A stretch of 64,000 nucleotides of DNA from Acetobacteraceae bacterium (GCA_027482245.1 JAIXWG010000019.1:62001-126000), one strand, 5' to 3'; positions 7,945 through 17,614 are shown, counted from the first letter of the stretch. Notes: generated from the sequence alone by a model not told the origin. Program-made: numbers and translations.

Positions 7945-9680
7945 GGGAGCGTCAATTCGAAGATCGCACCTTCTGGACCGTTGCGCGCCGTAATGCTGCC
8001 CCCGATCGCCTCGACGAGACGGCGGCAGATGGATAGCCCGAGCCCCGTACCGCGCTCTACATCCTTTGTGCTGACGAAGGGCTGGAATAGGCGCGACAGA
8101 ACCTCCGGAGGGAGACCGCCGCCCGTATCCGAGACCTGCATTCGCACAAAGCTAGCACCCGGGTCTCGGCTGGCAGACAAACGAACCAGTCGGGGCGCAC
8201 CCGGAGGATTTGCCTCCAGAGCGTCTCGGGCATTTACCAACAAGTTCACTATGACCTGCTGGAGGGCAACAACGTCACCCTGCACCGCCAACGGTGGCTC
8301 ACCTAGGTCAAGCTCAACATTTACTCCGGCGGTGCGAAGCCCTCCGCCGACGACGGCTAGGGCCTTGTCAGCCACCTCCCGTAAAGACACGGTCCGCAAC
8401 GGCTGACCATGCTCGGGCCCGCGCGCGAAGCGGCGCAGCCCGTCGATTACCTCTGCCGCACGGCGGGCCTGCTCGCCGATCCGTTCGAGTTTGCCCGAGA
8501 CCGCATCGACTTTGCCCTGGCGCAGGAGGATCTCGGCGGTGTCGGCAGCGAGCGATATGCCGGCGAGAGGCTGTTTCATATCGTGGATGAGGGTTGCCGA
8601 AACCTCGCCGAGTGACGCCAGCCGCGCGGCATTGATCGCGGCTGTCTCAGCTTCGCGCCTCGCGGTGATGTTGAGATGGTACCCGACGTATTCGACACGT
8701 CCATCTGGGTGGCGTGACAGCACGCGTGCTTCTGTTCGTATCCAGCAGACCGCTCCATCCGGCCTGCGCATGCCCCACTCCCGCGTGTCGTTTCCGCGCT
8801 CCAGGAGTATTCGGACCCATTCCGCAAAAGGAAGTGTTCCCGGAACCGCGAGATCTGACCAGTTCTTCTCAGCAGGCAGTCTCGCGGGAGGCCAGCCGGT
8901 TACCGCCTCCAAGTCGCCGCCGCGATAGAGCGTGGAAACACTTCCATCTGCAGCAACCTCGCGAAGGAACACGACGGCAGGCAATCCAGCAAGGAGGCGC
9001 TCAACCTGGATCCATCCTTCGCGCTGCGCCTCAGCCTCACGCAATGCCGCGAGTTGAGCGCTGCGTTCACGTGCTATCGCGAGGCCAAGAAAAGGAATTG
9101 CGACGCCAATTACACCGACGGCAAGAGCGGCCAAGGGGGAAGGCTGGGGGCTCGGACCGGCGATGCCGGTTGCGGCGCGCCAAAACGCAATTGCGGAGAT
9201 TGCGGCACAGATCAAAGCTAACTCAGAAGAGCCGCGAAGCCGCGAGTGCAGATAAGTAAGCCAAGCTTCCCGCGCCGCAGCAAGGAGAAGCAGGCCCAGG
9301 ACTAGCCCCGACGCAACGACGCGGGCACGAAGCGACTCCGGGAAGCCTGGAACGGCATAGACCGCGATCCAAAGCACCAGAGGGAGGGTCGCAAGCCAGG
9401 TTGAGACTGGTTCGCCCCGAAACCGGCGCATGCCGACACAAAGCAACCCAACGGCGAGGATATGCGATCCATTGGCTGCCAGCACGACGACTGAGGCCGG
9501 AAGGACGTCGCGCATGGAGAAGACGGCAGATCCGACACCCAGAAGGACTGCGAAGCCTGTCCACGGTATGACGAAGGGCGCGACATCAGGGCGTAGAGTA
9601 CGCGCCATCAGCAGCGCCGTTAGGAAGCCGATTACGGCGACCGTGGCGTGGACAGTCGGGACGTGCGGTTCAATTGGCAT
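7935..9680 (-). CDS. Membrane-bound sensor histidine kinase with PAS domain
   Basis: The 581-residue protein has an N-terminal region with about seven hydrophobic segments (residues ~10-205), then a PAS domain (~225-345) with GWPPARLPAEKNW and the PAC-like VEYVGYHLNITARREAE. The HisKA H-box is SATLIHDMKQPLAGI with the phosphoryl-accepting His near residue 366. The HATPase domain shows NLLVNARDALE, VSDTGGGLP and GTGLGLSICRRLVEAIGG. This is the FixL/TodS-like class of kinases that control two-component responses. No receiver domain or response regulator gene is next to it, so it is an orphan within the element. Base composition is lower in GC than the surroundings. Confidence 0.88.
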   Translation of the reverse strand: MPIEPHVPTVHATVAVIGFLTALLMARTLRPDVAPFVIPWTGFAVLLGVGSAVFSMRDVLPASVVVLAANGSHILAVGLLCVGMRRFRGEPVSTWLATLPLVLWIAVYAVPGFPESLRARVVASGLVLGLLLLAAAREAWLTYLHSRLRGSSELALICAAISAIAFWRAATGIAGPSPQPSPLAALAVGVIGVAIPFLGLAIARERSAQLAALREAEAQREGWIQVERLLAGLPAVVFLREVAADGSVSTLYRGGDLEAVTGWPPARLPAEKNWSDLAVPGTLPFAEWVRILLERGNDTREWGMRRPDGAVCWIRTEARVLSRHPDGRVEYVGYHLNITARREAETAAINAARLASLGEVSATLIHDMKQPLAGISLAADTAEILLRQGKVDAVSGKLERIGEQARRAAEVIDGLRRFARGPEHGQPLRTVSLREVADKALAVVGGGLRTAGVNVELDLGEPPLAVQGDVVALQQVIVNLLVNARDALEANPPGAPRLVRLSASRDPGASFVRMQVSDTGGGLPPEVLSRLFQPFVSTKDVERGTGLGLSICRRLVEAIGGSITARNGPEGAIFELTLPCR

Positions 9681-9912
9681 GCGCGGGTTTGCGATGTTGA
9701 CGCCGCGAAAACTGCCATAAGCGACGGGAGGACCAATCGGTCTGCATGACGACGTAGCCGCTGATGACGAAGAACAGCTCGACGCCGACGAAACCGGGGT
9801 TGGTCAGGCCGATGGCCGCCATCGCGCTGGACGAGAGGGAGAAGTGCTGGAAGAGCACAAGCAGGATGGCTGCGCCGCGCAACTGCTGGACGGTGATGTT
9901 CTGGCCGGTCAT
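9670..9912 (-). pseudogene. Acyltransferase 3 (OafA-like) gene, 5' fragment only
   Basis: The 80-codon remnant beginning MTGQNITVQQLRGAAILLVL carries the first helices of the acyltransferase 3 family, which O-acetylates surface polysaccharides. Visible parts are the LRGxAILLVLxQH segment and PGFVGVELFFVISGYVVM. Family members are usually 350-650 residues, so about 80% is missing. After VVMQTD the sequence loses family character and stops eleven bases inside the histidine kinase start. The frame is open upstream to 10029 but those residues are not family-like. The break suggests a recombination junction near 9735. Confidence 0.7.
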
Positions 9913-10040
9913 GCCCGATGCATTTCTGAGCGTCTCGCTTATAGGCATTAGCGAAACAATCAAGCACTGCGCGGGTCCGGAGCGCAAGATGAACGCCGGG
10001 CAACCCGTGGCCGCGGCGTCTAGAAGCAAAAAGGCCCCGG

Positions 10041-10065
10041 CGGATCAGCCTGCCGCCGTAGCGGG
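10041..10065 (+). repeat. 25-bp direct repeat, copy B (remnant of a zinc-ribbon gene end)
   Basis: In the same frame as copy A this reads RRISLPP followed by TAG, matching the RRISLLP-stop of the zinc-ribbon gene at 7410-7703. Only the last few codons can be recognised. It lies just before the excisionase-like frame and suggests that the segment between the two copies was inserted at, or recombined through, the 3' end of such a gene. Confidence 0.65.
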
Positions 10066-10100
10066 CGGGGTCCTTTAAGCCGCGGGACTTCCGCGCCCTG

Positions 10101-10331
10101 GTGGCCGCCCAGGTCTTCCCGCCGGCCCGCGCCTTCCCGCCCACCGGGGCAATCCGCTGGCATCGCGCGGAGCTGGAGGCCGTGATGGCGCGTTTCTTCG
10201 GGCTGGACGCCGCCGCCCCCGACCAACAGGATGCGGCCGCCCGCCAGGCCGCCAGGGAAGCCCTCAATGCCTTCGACCCGGACGCCAGCTATCGGACGCC
10301 TGCCGCACGTCCAGGCCGTCGCCAAGCCTGA
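10101..10331 (+). CDS. Possible excisionase-like small DNA-binding protein
   Basis: This is a 76-codon frame with a GTG start; the frame is open back to the TAG at 10059, so a slightly earlier non-ATG start is possible. The segment FPPARAFPPTGAIRWHRAEL followed by EAVMARF resembles the wing and recognition part of AlpA/excisionase-type helix-turn-helix proteins, which have a pattern like FPxPxxxGxxxxRWxxxELExW. It overlaps the integrase start by 65 bases, as xis-int pairs often do. There is no strong ribosome-binding site, and the N-terminal helix of the fold is not evident, so it may be decayed. Confidence 0.4.
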   Translation: MAAQVFPPARAFPPTGAIRWHRAELEAVMARFFGLDAAAPDQQDAAARQAAREALNAFDPDASYRTPAARPGRRQA

Positions 10332-11469
10332 CGGGCGGGTTTACCTCTACTACCGCCGGGACGGCCGCCGGCACGCCCTGCCAGGCCCCGAGGGCAGCAT
10401 TGCTTTCCGGGAGGCCTATGACCGGATCCACAGTGCCCACGGCGTGGCGCCCCGCCCCAACAGCGCGACGGCCGGCACGGTGGAGGCCGCGATCATCGAC
10501 TACCTCAGCAACCCGGATTTCACGACGCTCGCCCCGGCCAGCCAGCGGCAATATCGATGGACGCTCGACCAGTTCCGCGGCGCCTTCGGGCCGCTGCGCC
10601 TGGCCGACCTCGACAGCGGGTGGTGGGAGGCGCTGCGCGCCCGCTACACCGGCCGCGCCATCAAGTGGAACCACCTGCGCAGCCGCATGCGGGACGTCAT
10701 CGACCTGCACCGCCGCCTGCACCCCAAGGCGATGACGCACAACCCGCTGGCGGAATCGAAGCGCATCAAGGTCGCGAAGAGCCGGCAGAATCGCCCCTGG
10801 CCGCGCGATGCGCTGGCGAAGGTCCTGGCCGCCGCCACGCCGGAATTCCGGGCCCTGGTCATCACCTACCTGATGACCACGCAGCGCGGCTGCGACGTGA
10901 CCACCCTTCCCCGCGCGGCCTACGACGCCGAGGCGCGAACCCTGACGCTGACCCAGCAGAAGACCGATGTGCCGCAGGTGCTGCATGTGCCGGCGGCGCT
11001 CGCGGCCGCGCTGGCCAGCATGGAGGGCCGCCACCGTCACCGCCTGCTGGTCACGCCCCGCGGCGAGGCCTGGACCACCAGCAACGCGCAGGAGACGCTC
11101 CGCCGCCTGCTGCAGAACCTCGGCCTGCCCCGCTACACGCTGCACGGCCTGCGCGCCACGGGCCCGACCGCCCTCGCGATGGACGGCCAGCCCAACCGCG
11201 TCGGCCGCGCCCTGACGGGTCATCAGGATGACGCGAGCTATGAGGGGTACACCGCCGGCGCCGACAAGTACGAGCTCGCGAAGCAGGGCGCCGAGGCGCT
11301 GGACAGGATTTTCGGGAGCCTGGTCGCGAGCGCCGAGGCCGCCGGGAACCAGACGAAGGCCGCCGGCCTGACGGGCCGCGCCGCCGCGAAGGCGAAGCGG
11401 GAGGCGGTGGCAACTGCGTTGGAAACTGTAAATCCGGTACCGCTGCGGCAGCGGGCGAAGGCCGGATAA
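10267..11469 (+). CDS. int: Tyrosine site-specific recombinase (integrase)
   Basis: The 400-residue protein (412 if the ATG at 10231 is used) has a SAM-like core-binding region with YRWTLDQFRGAFGPL and a tyrosine recombinase catalytic domain. Candidate catalytic residues are Arg in TTQRGCDVTTL (~207), Lys in TQQKTDVPQ, the HGLR box in YTLHGLRATG (~292), His in LTGHQDDAS and the nucleophilic Tyr in YEGYTAG (~328). It points at, and ends 26 bp before, the repeat in tRNA-Glu, the expected place for a tRNA-targeting integrase. All catalytic positions appear intact, so the enzyme may be active. Confidence 0.9.
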   Translation: MPSTRTPAIGRLPHVQAVAKPDGRVYLYYRRDGRRHALPGPEGSIAFREAYDRIHSAHGVAPRPNSATAGTVEAAIIDYLSNPDFTTLAPASQRQYRWTLDQFRGAFGPLRLADLDSGWWEALRARYTGRAIKWNHLRSRMRDVIDLHRRLHPKAMTHNPLAESKRIKVAKSRQNRPWPRDALAKVLAAATPEFRALVITYLMTTQRGCDVTTLPRAAYDAEARTLTLTQQKTDVPQVLHVPAALAAALASMEGRHRHRLLVTPRGEAWTTSNAQETLRRLLQNLGLPRYTLHGLRATGPTALAMDGQPNRVGRALTGHQDDASYEGYTAGADKYELAKQGAEALDRIFGSLVASAEAAGNQTKAAGLTGRAAAKAKREAVATALETVNPVPLRQRAKAG

Positions 11470-11495
11470 TCCGTTGATCTTACTGCGGATTATCC

Positions 11496-11537
11496 GGGTA
11501 TGCCCCGTACGGGATTCGAACCCGTGTTACAGCCTTG
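11496..11537 (-). repeat. Attachment site within intact tRNA-Glu (att, copy 2)
   Basis: Identical over 42 bp to 7279-7320. It comprises the tRNA-Glu 3' part (11501-11537) and five bases beyond the 3' end. The crossover must have occurred within this block; it keeps the tRNA gene whole on this side. Confidence 0.9.
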
Positions 11538-11573
11538 AAAGGGCCGTGTCCTAGGCCTCTAGACGAACGGGAC
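11501..11573 (-). tRNA. tRNA-Glu (anticodon TTC)
   Basis: The minus strand folds as a complete cloverleaf of 73 nt without an encoded CCA. The acceptor strands GTCCCGT and ACGGGGC pair with one G-U. The D arm begins GTCTAGAGGCC, the anticodon arm is CGGCC-CTTTCAA-GGCTG with TTC at positions 34-36, and the T loop is TTCGAAT. It closely resembles E. coli tRNA-Glu. Its 3' half is the integration target of the element to the left. Confidence 0.96.
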
Positions 11574-11614
11574 AGCCGGAGGTGGGGGGCGTATGGCCGC
11601 GCCCGCGCCACCGG

Positions 11615-12694
11615 TCAAGCCCCGGCACCGCCCAAACGGGTCTGTCGTGCCGCCCACCGCGCCACGCCCGGCAGCCATCCCGCCAGCGTCGCCACTGCGC
11701 CGGGCACGCGCCCCATGGCCGCATCCACCAGCCCCGCGACCCGCATCCCGGGCCGTACATGGCGATCCCACGCGCCCTGGTGCCAGGCCGCCCCCTGCCC
11801 CGCCAGGATCGCCCGCGCCGCGTGGAGGCCCGAGCCCAGCGCCATCGCGATCCCGTCGCCACAGAGGGAGGGGATGACCGCCGCCTGGTCGCCGATGCGG
11901 AACACGCCCGAGTCGCCCGGCGCGCGGTAGCCATAGGGCACCGCCGCCACCGCCAGCGGCCTGGCCCAGAAGGGCTCCGCCCCGCGCAGCAGGTCCCGCC
12001 CCGCCGCGCTGCCCGCCGCCACCAGGGCCAGCAGCGCCGCCGGATCACGCGCTGCCGCCGCCAGGCCGGGCGTGCCCTCCGGCAGGGCGAGACACAGATT
12101 CGCCCCGCCCCCCGCCCGCGGCTGCAGGCCGGCATAGCCGCCCGCACACGCCAGCACGGCAATGGCATCGCCGATCGGCACGCCTGCCAGCGGCAGTTTC
12201 AGGCCGATCGACCGATGCGCGGCGCGCCGCGGAAAGCCGCGCAAATCATGCTTGCCCGTCGCCAGCACGACGGTGCCGGCGCGCTCCAACTGTCCATCGG
12301 CAAGCCGCAGCGTCCAGGCACCGCCTTCCTCCGCTGTGGTTGTCACCGCCACGCCACGGCGCAGATCAGCCCCCGCTGCCACGGCCGCCGCCAACAGCGC
12401 CTCGTCCAGCACCAGGCGCGGCAGGCTCCAGGCCGGGAAGGGCAGGTCGAAGCGGCCCTCACGCCGCCCCGCCGCGAAGATCGCCCGCCGCACCGGCACC
12501 GCGCCCAGCGCCGGCAGGTCGATGCCGAGGGTTGCCAGCGCCTCCGCCGCATCGGTGCCGAGGAACTCGCCGCACACCTTCTCCCGCGTCGTGGCGTCCC
12601 GTTCCAGCAGCAGGGGCACCGCGCCCCCGCGCGCTAGGGTGATGGCCGCCGCCGCGCCGGCGGGACCGCCGCCGATGATCGCGACCGGGCTCAT
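11615..12694 (-). CDS. FAD-dependent oxidoreductase (geranylgeranyl reductase/hydroxylase-like)
   Basis: The 359-residue flavoprotein begins with the dinucleotide-binding motif VAIIGGGPAGAAAAITLARG and has EKVCGEFLG and the second FAD motif FRIGDQAAVIPSLCGDGIAMA split as GDQAAVIPSLCGDGIAMAL. These mark the geranylgeranyl reductase/monooxygenase branch of the PHBH-like superfamily. Its start overlaps the methyltransferase stop by four bases, and both follow a type III polyketide synthase gene. I infer that it oxidises or reduces the polyketide product. Whether it is a hydroxylase or reductase cannot be told from sequence. Confidence 0.8.
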   Translation of the reverse strand: MSPVAIIGGGPAGAAAAITLARGGAVPLLLERDATTREKVCGEFLGTDAAEALATLGIDLPALGAVPVRRAIFAAGRREGRFDLPFPAWSLPRLVLDEALLAAAVAAGADLRRGVAVTTTAEEGGAWTLRLADGQLERAGTVVLATGKHDLRGFPRRAAHRSIGLKLPLAGVPIGDAIAVLACAGGYAGLQPRAGGGANLCLALPEGTPGLAAAARDPAALLALVAAGSAAGRDLLRGAEPFWARPLAVAAVPYGYRAPGDSGVFRIGDQAAVIPSLCGDGIAMALGSGLHAARAILAGQGAAWHQGAWDRHVRPGMRVAGLVDAAMGRVPGAVATLAGWLPGVARWAARQTRLGGAGA

Positions 12695-13374
12695 CCTCCG
12701 CCCGGCCCCTCCACCGCCCAGCGGAAGGGCAGCACCCAGCGCGCCCGCGCCTCCACCCCCGCCTCCGCCACCAGGCGGGTCCAGTCATCCCGCTTGAAGG
12801 CGCGGTCGATGGAGATGGGACCGTCATGGCTGACCATGGGGTGCATGCGCATCAGCCGCGTGCCCGCCCAGACCGCCGCCCAGGGGATCCAGTGGCGGTG
12901 CAGGTCCAGGATCAGCCAGCGGTCGCGCGCATGGGCCGGCAGCCAGCGCAGGAAGCGCACCAGCGTCGCATCATCCAGGTGGTGCGCGAACAGCCCGCAG
13001 ATGACGACGTCGAAGCGCCGCTCCGCCGGCAGGTCGAACAGATCCGCCGTGATCCAGCGCGCCGGCGTGCCCTTCGCCAAAGCGTGCCGTTCCGCCCAGG
13101 GGCTACGGTCGAGCCCCCAGAGGTCGGTCTTCACGCCCCGGGCCTCCCCCCACCGCGCCACCGCCCGCAGCGCATCCCCGCCCCCCGCGCCCACATCGAG
13201 CACGGAGATCGAGTCCCTCGGTCGCGACGCCACCACCCGGTCAAGGAACCGCAGCAGGGGCGCATAGGCGAAGGTGATGCGGTTCAGCGTCTCCAGGTCC
13301 CGCAGCGCGGCGGCGAAATCCGCTTCCGACTGGCCCGGGTCATCCATGATCTCCTCGTCCCGGCTGCGCGGCAT
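12691..13374 (-). CDS. Class I SAM-dependent methyltransferase
   Basis: The 227-residue protein has the Rossmann methyltransferase motifs: motif I VLDVGAGGGDALRAV, an acidic loop around DLWGLDRSPWA, DVVICGLFAHHLDDATLVRF (in two parts DVVICGLFAHHLDD, LVRFLRWLP) and LILDLHRHWIPW. It is a soluble small-molecule-type enzyme. It lies two bases after the stop of the polyketide synthase gene and overlaps the flavoprotein gene, so methylation of the polyketide product is the natural inference. A shorter start at MDDPGQSEADF, nine codons in, is possible. Confidence 0.82.
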   Translation of the reverse strand: MPRSRDEEIMDDPGQSEADFAAALRDLETLNRITFAYAPLLRFLDRVVASRPRDSISVLDVGAGGGDALRAVARWGEARGVKTDLWGLDRSPWAERHALAKGTPARWITADLFDLPAERRFDVVICGLFAHHLDDATLVRFLRWLPAHARDRWLILDLHRHWIPWAAVWAGTRLMRMHPMVSHDGPISIDRAFKRDDWTRLVAEAGVEARARWVLPFRWAVEGPGGG

Positions 13375-13376
13375 GG

Positions 13377-14435
13377 TCAGGCCGCCTCGAACCGCATGGC
13401 CTCGGCCGAGAGGCCCGGCCCGAAGGCCAGCGCGCAGCCCCGGCCGCGGCGCCCGGCCTGCATCATCCGTTCCAGCACGAAGAGCACGGTGGCGGAGGAC
13501 ATGTTGCCGTGGTCCGACAGCACCCCCCGGCTCGTCTCCAGCGCATCGCCCGGCAGGTCGAGCCCATGCGCCACCGCGTCCAGGATGCTGCGCCCGCCGG
13601 GATGCACGGCCCAGAGGTCCACCGCCCCGGCCTCCGCCCCCGCCAGCATCCGCGGCGCTAGATCCGGCAGCGCATGGGCCAGGGTGAAGGGCACCATGCC
13701 GGACAGCGTCATGTCGAAGCCGGCATCGCCGATGCGCCAGGTGATCTGTTCATGCGCATCCGGGATCACCACGCTGCTGAAGCCATCCAGCCGCAGCCCC
13801 GTTTCCTCGGCCGAGACGATGGCCCCCGCGGCGCCATCGGCGAAGAGCAGGAAGCACAGCAGCTGCTCCAGCGCCGTCGTGTCCTGCAGGTGCAGCGTGC
13901 AGAGTTCCAGGCACAGCACCAGCACCCGCGCCTGCGGCTCGCTCCGTACCGTGTGCCAGGCCAGCTTGAGGGCATTGATCGCGGCCTGGCAGCCCATGAA
14001 GCCCACCGTCGTCCGCTCGACCGACAACGGCAGGCCGAAGCGGTTGATGATGTGCCGGTCGAGCCCTGGCGCCACGAAGCCCGTGCAGGTCGCGACGATG
14101 ACATGGGTGATGCGCGGCCCCTCCTCCTCCAGGCCGAGCCTGCCCAGCGCCGCCTCCGCCAGGCCCGGCGCCTCCTCCTCCCACCGCTGCATCCGGGCGC
14201 GGGTGGTCGGGAAGGCGCCGCCCTGCTGGTAGAAGCCGCAGCTGGTGCCGGATCCCTCGGGCTCCGACGGGTGCAGCACGGAGTGGCGGGTGGTGATGCC
14301 GGCGCGGGACGCCATCTTGGCGAAGGCGGTGCGATCCCGCCCCAGCGCCTGCGCGGTCGCGAAGGCCGAGAAGGCGCCATGCACCTGATGGGCCGGGGTG
14401 GCGGTGGCGATGCGGTTCAGGAAGACCTGTGTCAT
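13377..14435 (-). CDS. Type III polyketide synthase (chalcone/stilbene synthase-like)
   Basis: The 352-residue homodimeric-type ketosynthase carries the catalytic triad of the family: Cys in VGFMGCQAAINAL (~147), His in LWAVHPGGRSILD and Asn in DHGNMSSATVLFVLE. The gatekeeping region CTGFVAPGLD is present. Such enzymes condense malonyl-CoA onto acyl-CoA starters to give alkylpyrones or alkylresorcinols. The open frame continues upstream past the divergent sigma gene, but the ATG at 14435 gives the normal N-terminus (MTQVFLNRIATATP). The following methyltransferase and flavoprotein genes suggest a tailored phenolic lipid or pyrone. Confidence 0.92.
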   Translation of the reverse strand: MTQVFLNRIATATPAHQVHGAFSAFATAQALGRDRTAFAKMASRAGITTRHSVLHPSEPEGSGTSCGFYQQGGAFPTTRARMQRWEEEAPGLAEAALGRLGLEEEGPRITHVIVATCTGFVAPGLDRHIINRFGLPLSVERTTVGFMGCQAAINALKLAWHTVRSEPQARVLVLCLELCTLHLQDTTALEQLLCFLLFADGAAGAIVSAEETGLRLDGFSSVVIPDAHEQITWRIGDAGFDMTLSGMVPFTLAHALPDLAPRMLAGAEAGAVDLWAVHPGGRSILDAVAHGLDLPGDALETSRGVLSDHGNMSSATVLFVLERMMQAGRRGRGCALAFGPGLSAEAMRFEAA

Positions 14436-14808
14436 GATCCCCACCTTGGGCGGGGGCCCCGTCGCGTAAGGCCCCTGGCGGCAATTACCCGCCGAAGTGA
14501 CGCGACTCCGCCATGCACCAGAGTCAATCCTGGGCAGCCCGGCGCGCAGGTCTGGAGGCAAGCCCTGCTTTTTCCAGGCTTTTCCGCGATCTGCCCGGCG
14601 TTCTGCACATGACAGGTTTTGTGATTTTAGGGGTGTGTTGACGCGCCCACTGGCCCATATGGAGCCGGCGGCCGAAACGCGGCCCCTTCCCATCCACATG
14701 ACCTTCGTCCCGCCGGTGAACCCGCGCGGGCCATCGGTCGTGCGGGGCACGGCAAGGGCGCGGCGCTTCGGGCACCGGCGAGATGGCGGCAGGGACACGG
14801 GCTGACAG
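14436..14808. other. Intergenic region between the divergent PKS and sigma factor genes
   Basis: These 373 bp have no convincing gene. They should hold the promoters of both the type III PKS operon (leftward) and the sigma gene (rightward). An AT-richer patch at about 14565-14640 stands out against the GC-rich surroundings and contains a TTGACG hexamer at 14638, but no well-spaced -10 element follows it. No riboswitch or strong hairpin was seen. Confidence 0.5.
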
Positions 14809-16623
<1,815 letters not shown>

Positions 16624-16645
16624 ACCTCCGGACCATCGCGATGTG

Positions 16646-16680
16646 AAAAGCGCCGGCGGGGCCACCCCGCCGGCGCTTTT
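16646..16680. terminator. Bidirectional intrinsic terminator
   Basis: A perfect 16-bp inverted repeat (AAAAGCGCCGGCGGGG and its complement) with a 3-nt loop ends in TTTT on either strand. It lies 22 bp after the sigma gene and just past the end of the convergent H-NS gene, so it can terminate both. Confidence 0.92.
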
Positions 16681-16685
16681 CCGTT

Positions 16686-17066
16686 TCAGACCGCGTAGTC
16701 GTTCCGGCTGCGGCCCTCGGCCTCCACCGCCTGGACCCAGCGCGGCGGCCGGCCACGGCCCGACCAGGGCTCCCCATTCGGACCGCGATACTTCACGGCG
16801 GCGCTCGCGCGCGTCTTCTTGCCGGGCTTCGGGCCGCGACGGCGCCCGCCGCCAGCCGGTTCGATATCGCCCAGCAGGTCGCTGATGTTCAGGCCGAGGG
16901 CCGCTGCCCTCTTCCGCGTTTCCTCGATGAAGCTGCGGCGCTCGCCTTCGCTGCGCTCCTGCGCCAGGCGCTCCGCCGCGGCGGCAACTTCCCTCAATTC
17001 CGCAACGCCGAGGGATTCCAGGACCCCCAGCGCCGCGGCCAATGATGTCTTTTCCGGTGCCGTCAT
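16686..17066 (-). CDS. H-NS family nucleoid-associated protein
   Basis: The 126-residue protein has a helical N-terminal oligomerisation half (ELREVAAAAERLAQERSEG) and a C-terminal H-NS DNA-binding domain, KYRGPNGEPWSGRGRPPRW, with the AT-hook-like GRGRPPRW core that enters the minor groove. The family silences AT-rich, often horizontally acquired, DNA. The linker is rich in Gly/Arg/Lys. The upstream region is unusually AT-rich for this chromosome, which would fit autoregulation (inference). Confidence 0.88.
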   Translation of the reverse strand: MTAPEKTSLAAALGVLESLGVAELREVAAAAERLAQERSEGERRSFIEETRKRAAALGLNISDLLGDIEPAGGGRRRGPKPGKKTRASAAVKYRGPNGEPWSGRGRPPRWVQAVEAEGRSRNDYAV

Positions 17067-17469
17067 GGTGTTGCCTCTATCCAGTTCGCCCGCGTTTATG
17101 CGCGACGAATGCGGAGGGCATACCGCCTAAAACCGTCGGGGAAAACGAATTAATCGCGAGGCACGGGGAAAGCGGTGCCCGGTGGCAGATTAATCATCGC
17201 CACCAATCGCCCCCAATAGCGTAATGGTTCATCATTTCATTTCAGAATGGGAATTGAATTCGCCAGCGCCTGTCGCGCTTGATGGCAATTCGCGCCGTGC
17301 GGGACGTTGGATTAACGCCACCCATCCGCACCGCGAAACCCCCGCGGCACTGCGCCGCGCGGCCACGATGCCTCACGCATTCCTGTGCCAATACCGCGGC
17401 GCCAACGGCCACGAATCGACGGCCATGGCCTTCGACGTACGCACAGACCGGAAGGAAGGGGATGGGGAG
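17067..17469. other. Low-GC intergenic region upstream of the H-NS gene
   Basis: About 400 bp lie between the H-NS start and tRNA-Lys. The part from about 17130 to 17260 is markedly AT-richer than neighbouring sequence, with repeated TTAAT and CATTTCATTT-like stretches. Short frames here (for example 17224-17484) have no coding character. It probably holds the H-NS promoter on the minus strand. Confidence 0.45.
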
Positions 17470-17545
<76 letters not shown>

Positions 17546-17614
17546 GGGGCGGTAACCGCCGGTGGGGGGCGTTTAAGGGGTGGGACGGGGTTTGGCAAGC
17601 CCATGGGATCATAC

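Larger units (their letters stand above)
7279..11537. mobile_element. Small integrative element in tRNA-Glu (about 4.2 kb)
   Basis: The element is delimited by 42-bp direct repeats at 7279-7320 and 11496-11537. Gene content from the left: zinc-ribbon protein, short unknown ORF, sensor histidine kinase, truncated acyltransferase 3 gene, possible excisionase-like ORF and tyrosine integrase next to the tRNA. The section from about 7708 to 10030 is visibly less GC-rich than the chromosome around it, which supports foreign origin. No conjugation, replication or capsid gene is present, so it is either a minimal satellite-type island or the remnant of a larger one. Confidence 0.85.

Noticed and set aside
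14638..14666. Sigma-70 promoter for the RpoD-like gene at TTGACG
   Set aside because: The -35-like hexamer is good but no -10 hexamer lies at 16-18 bp; CATATG is only 12 bp away.
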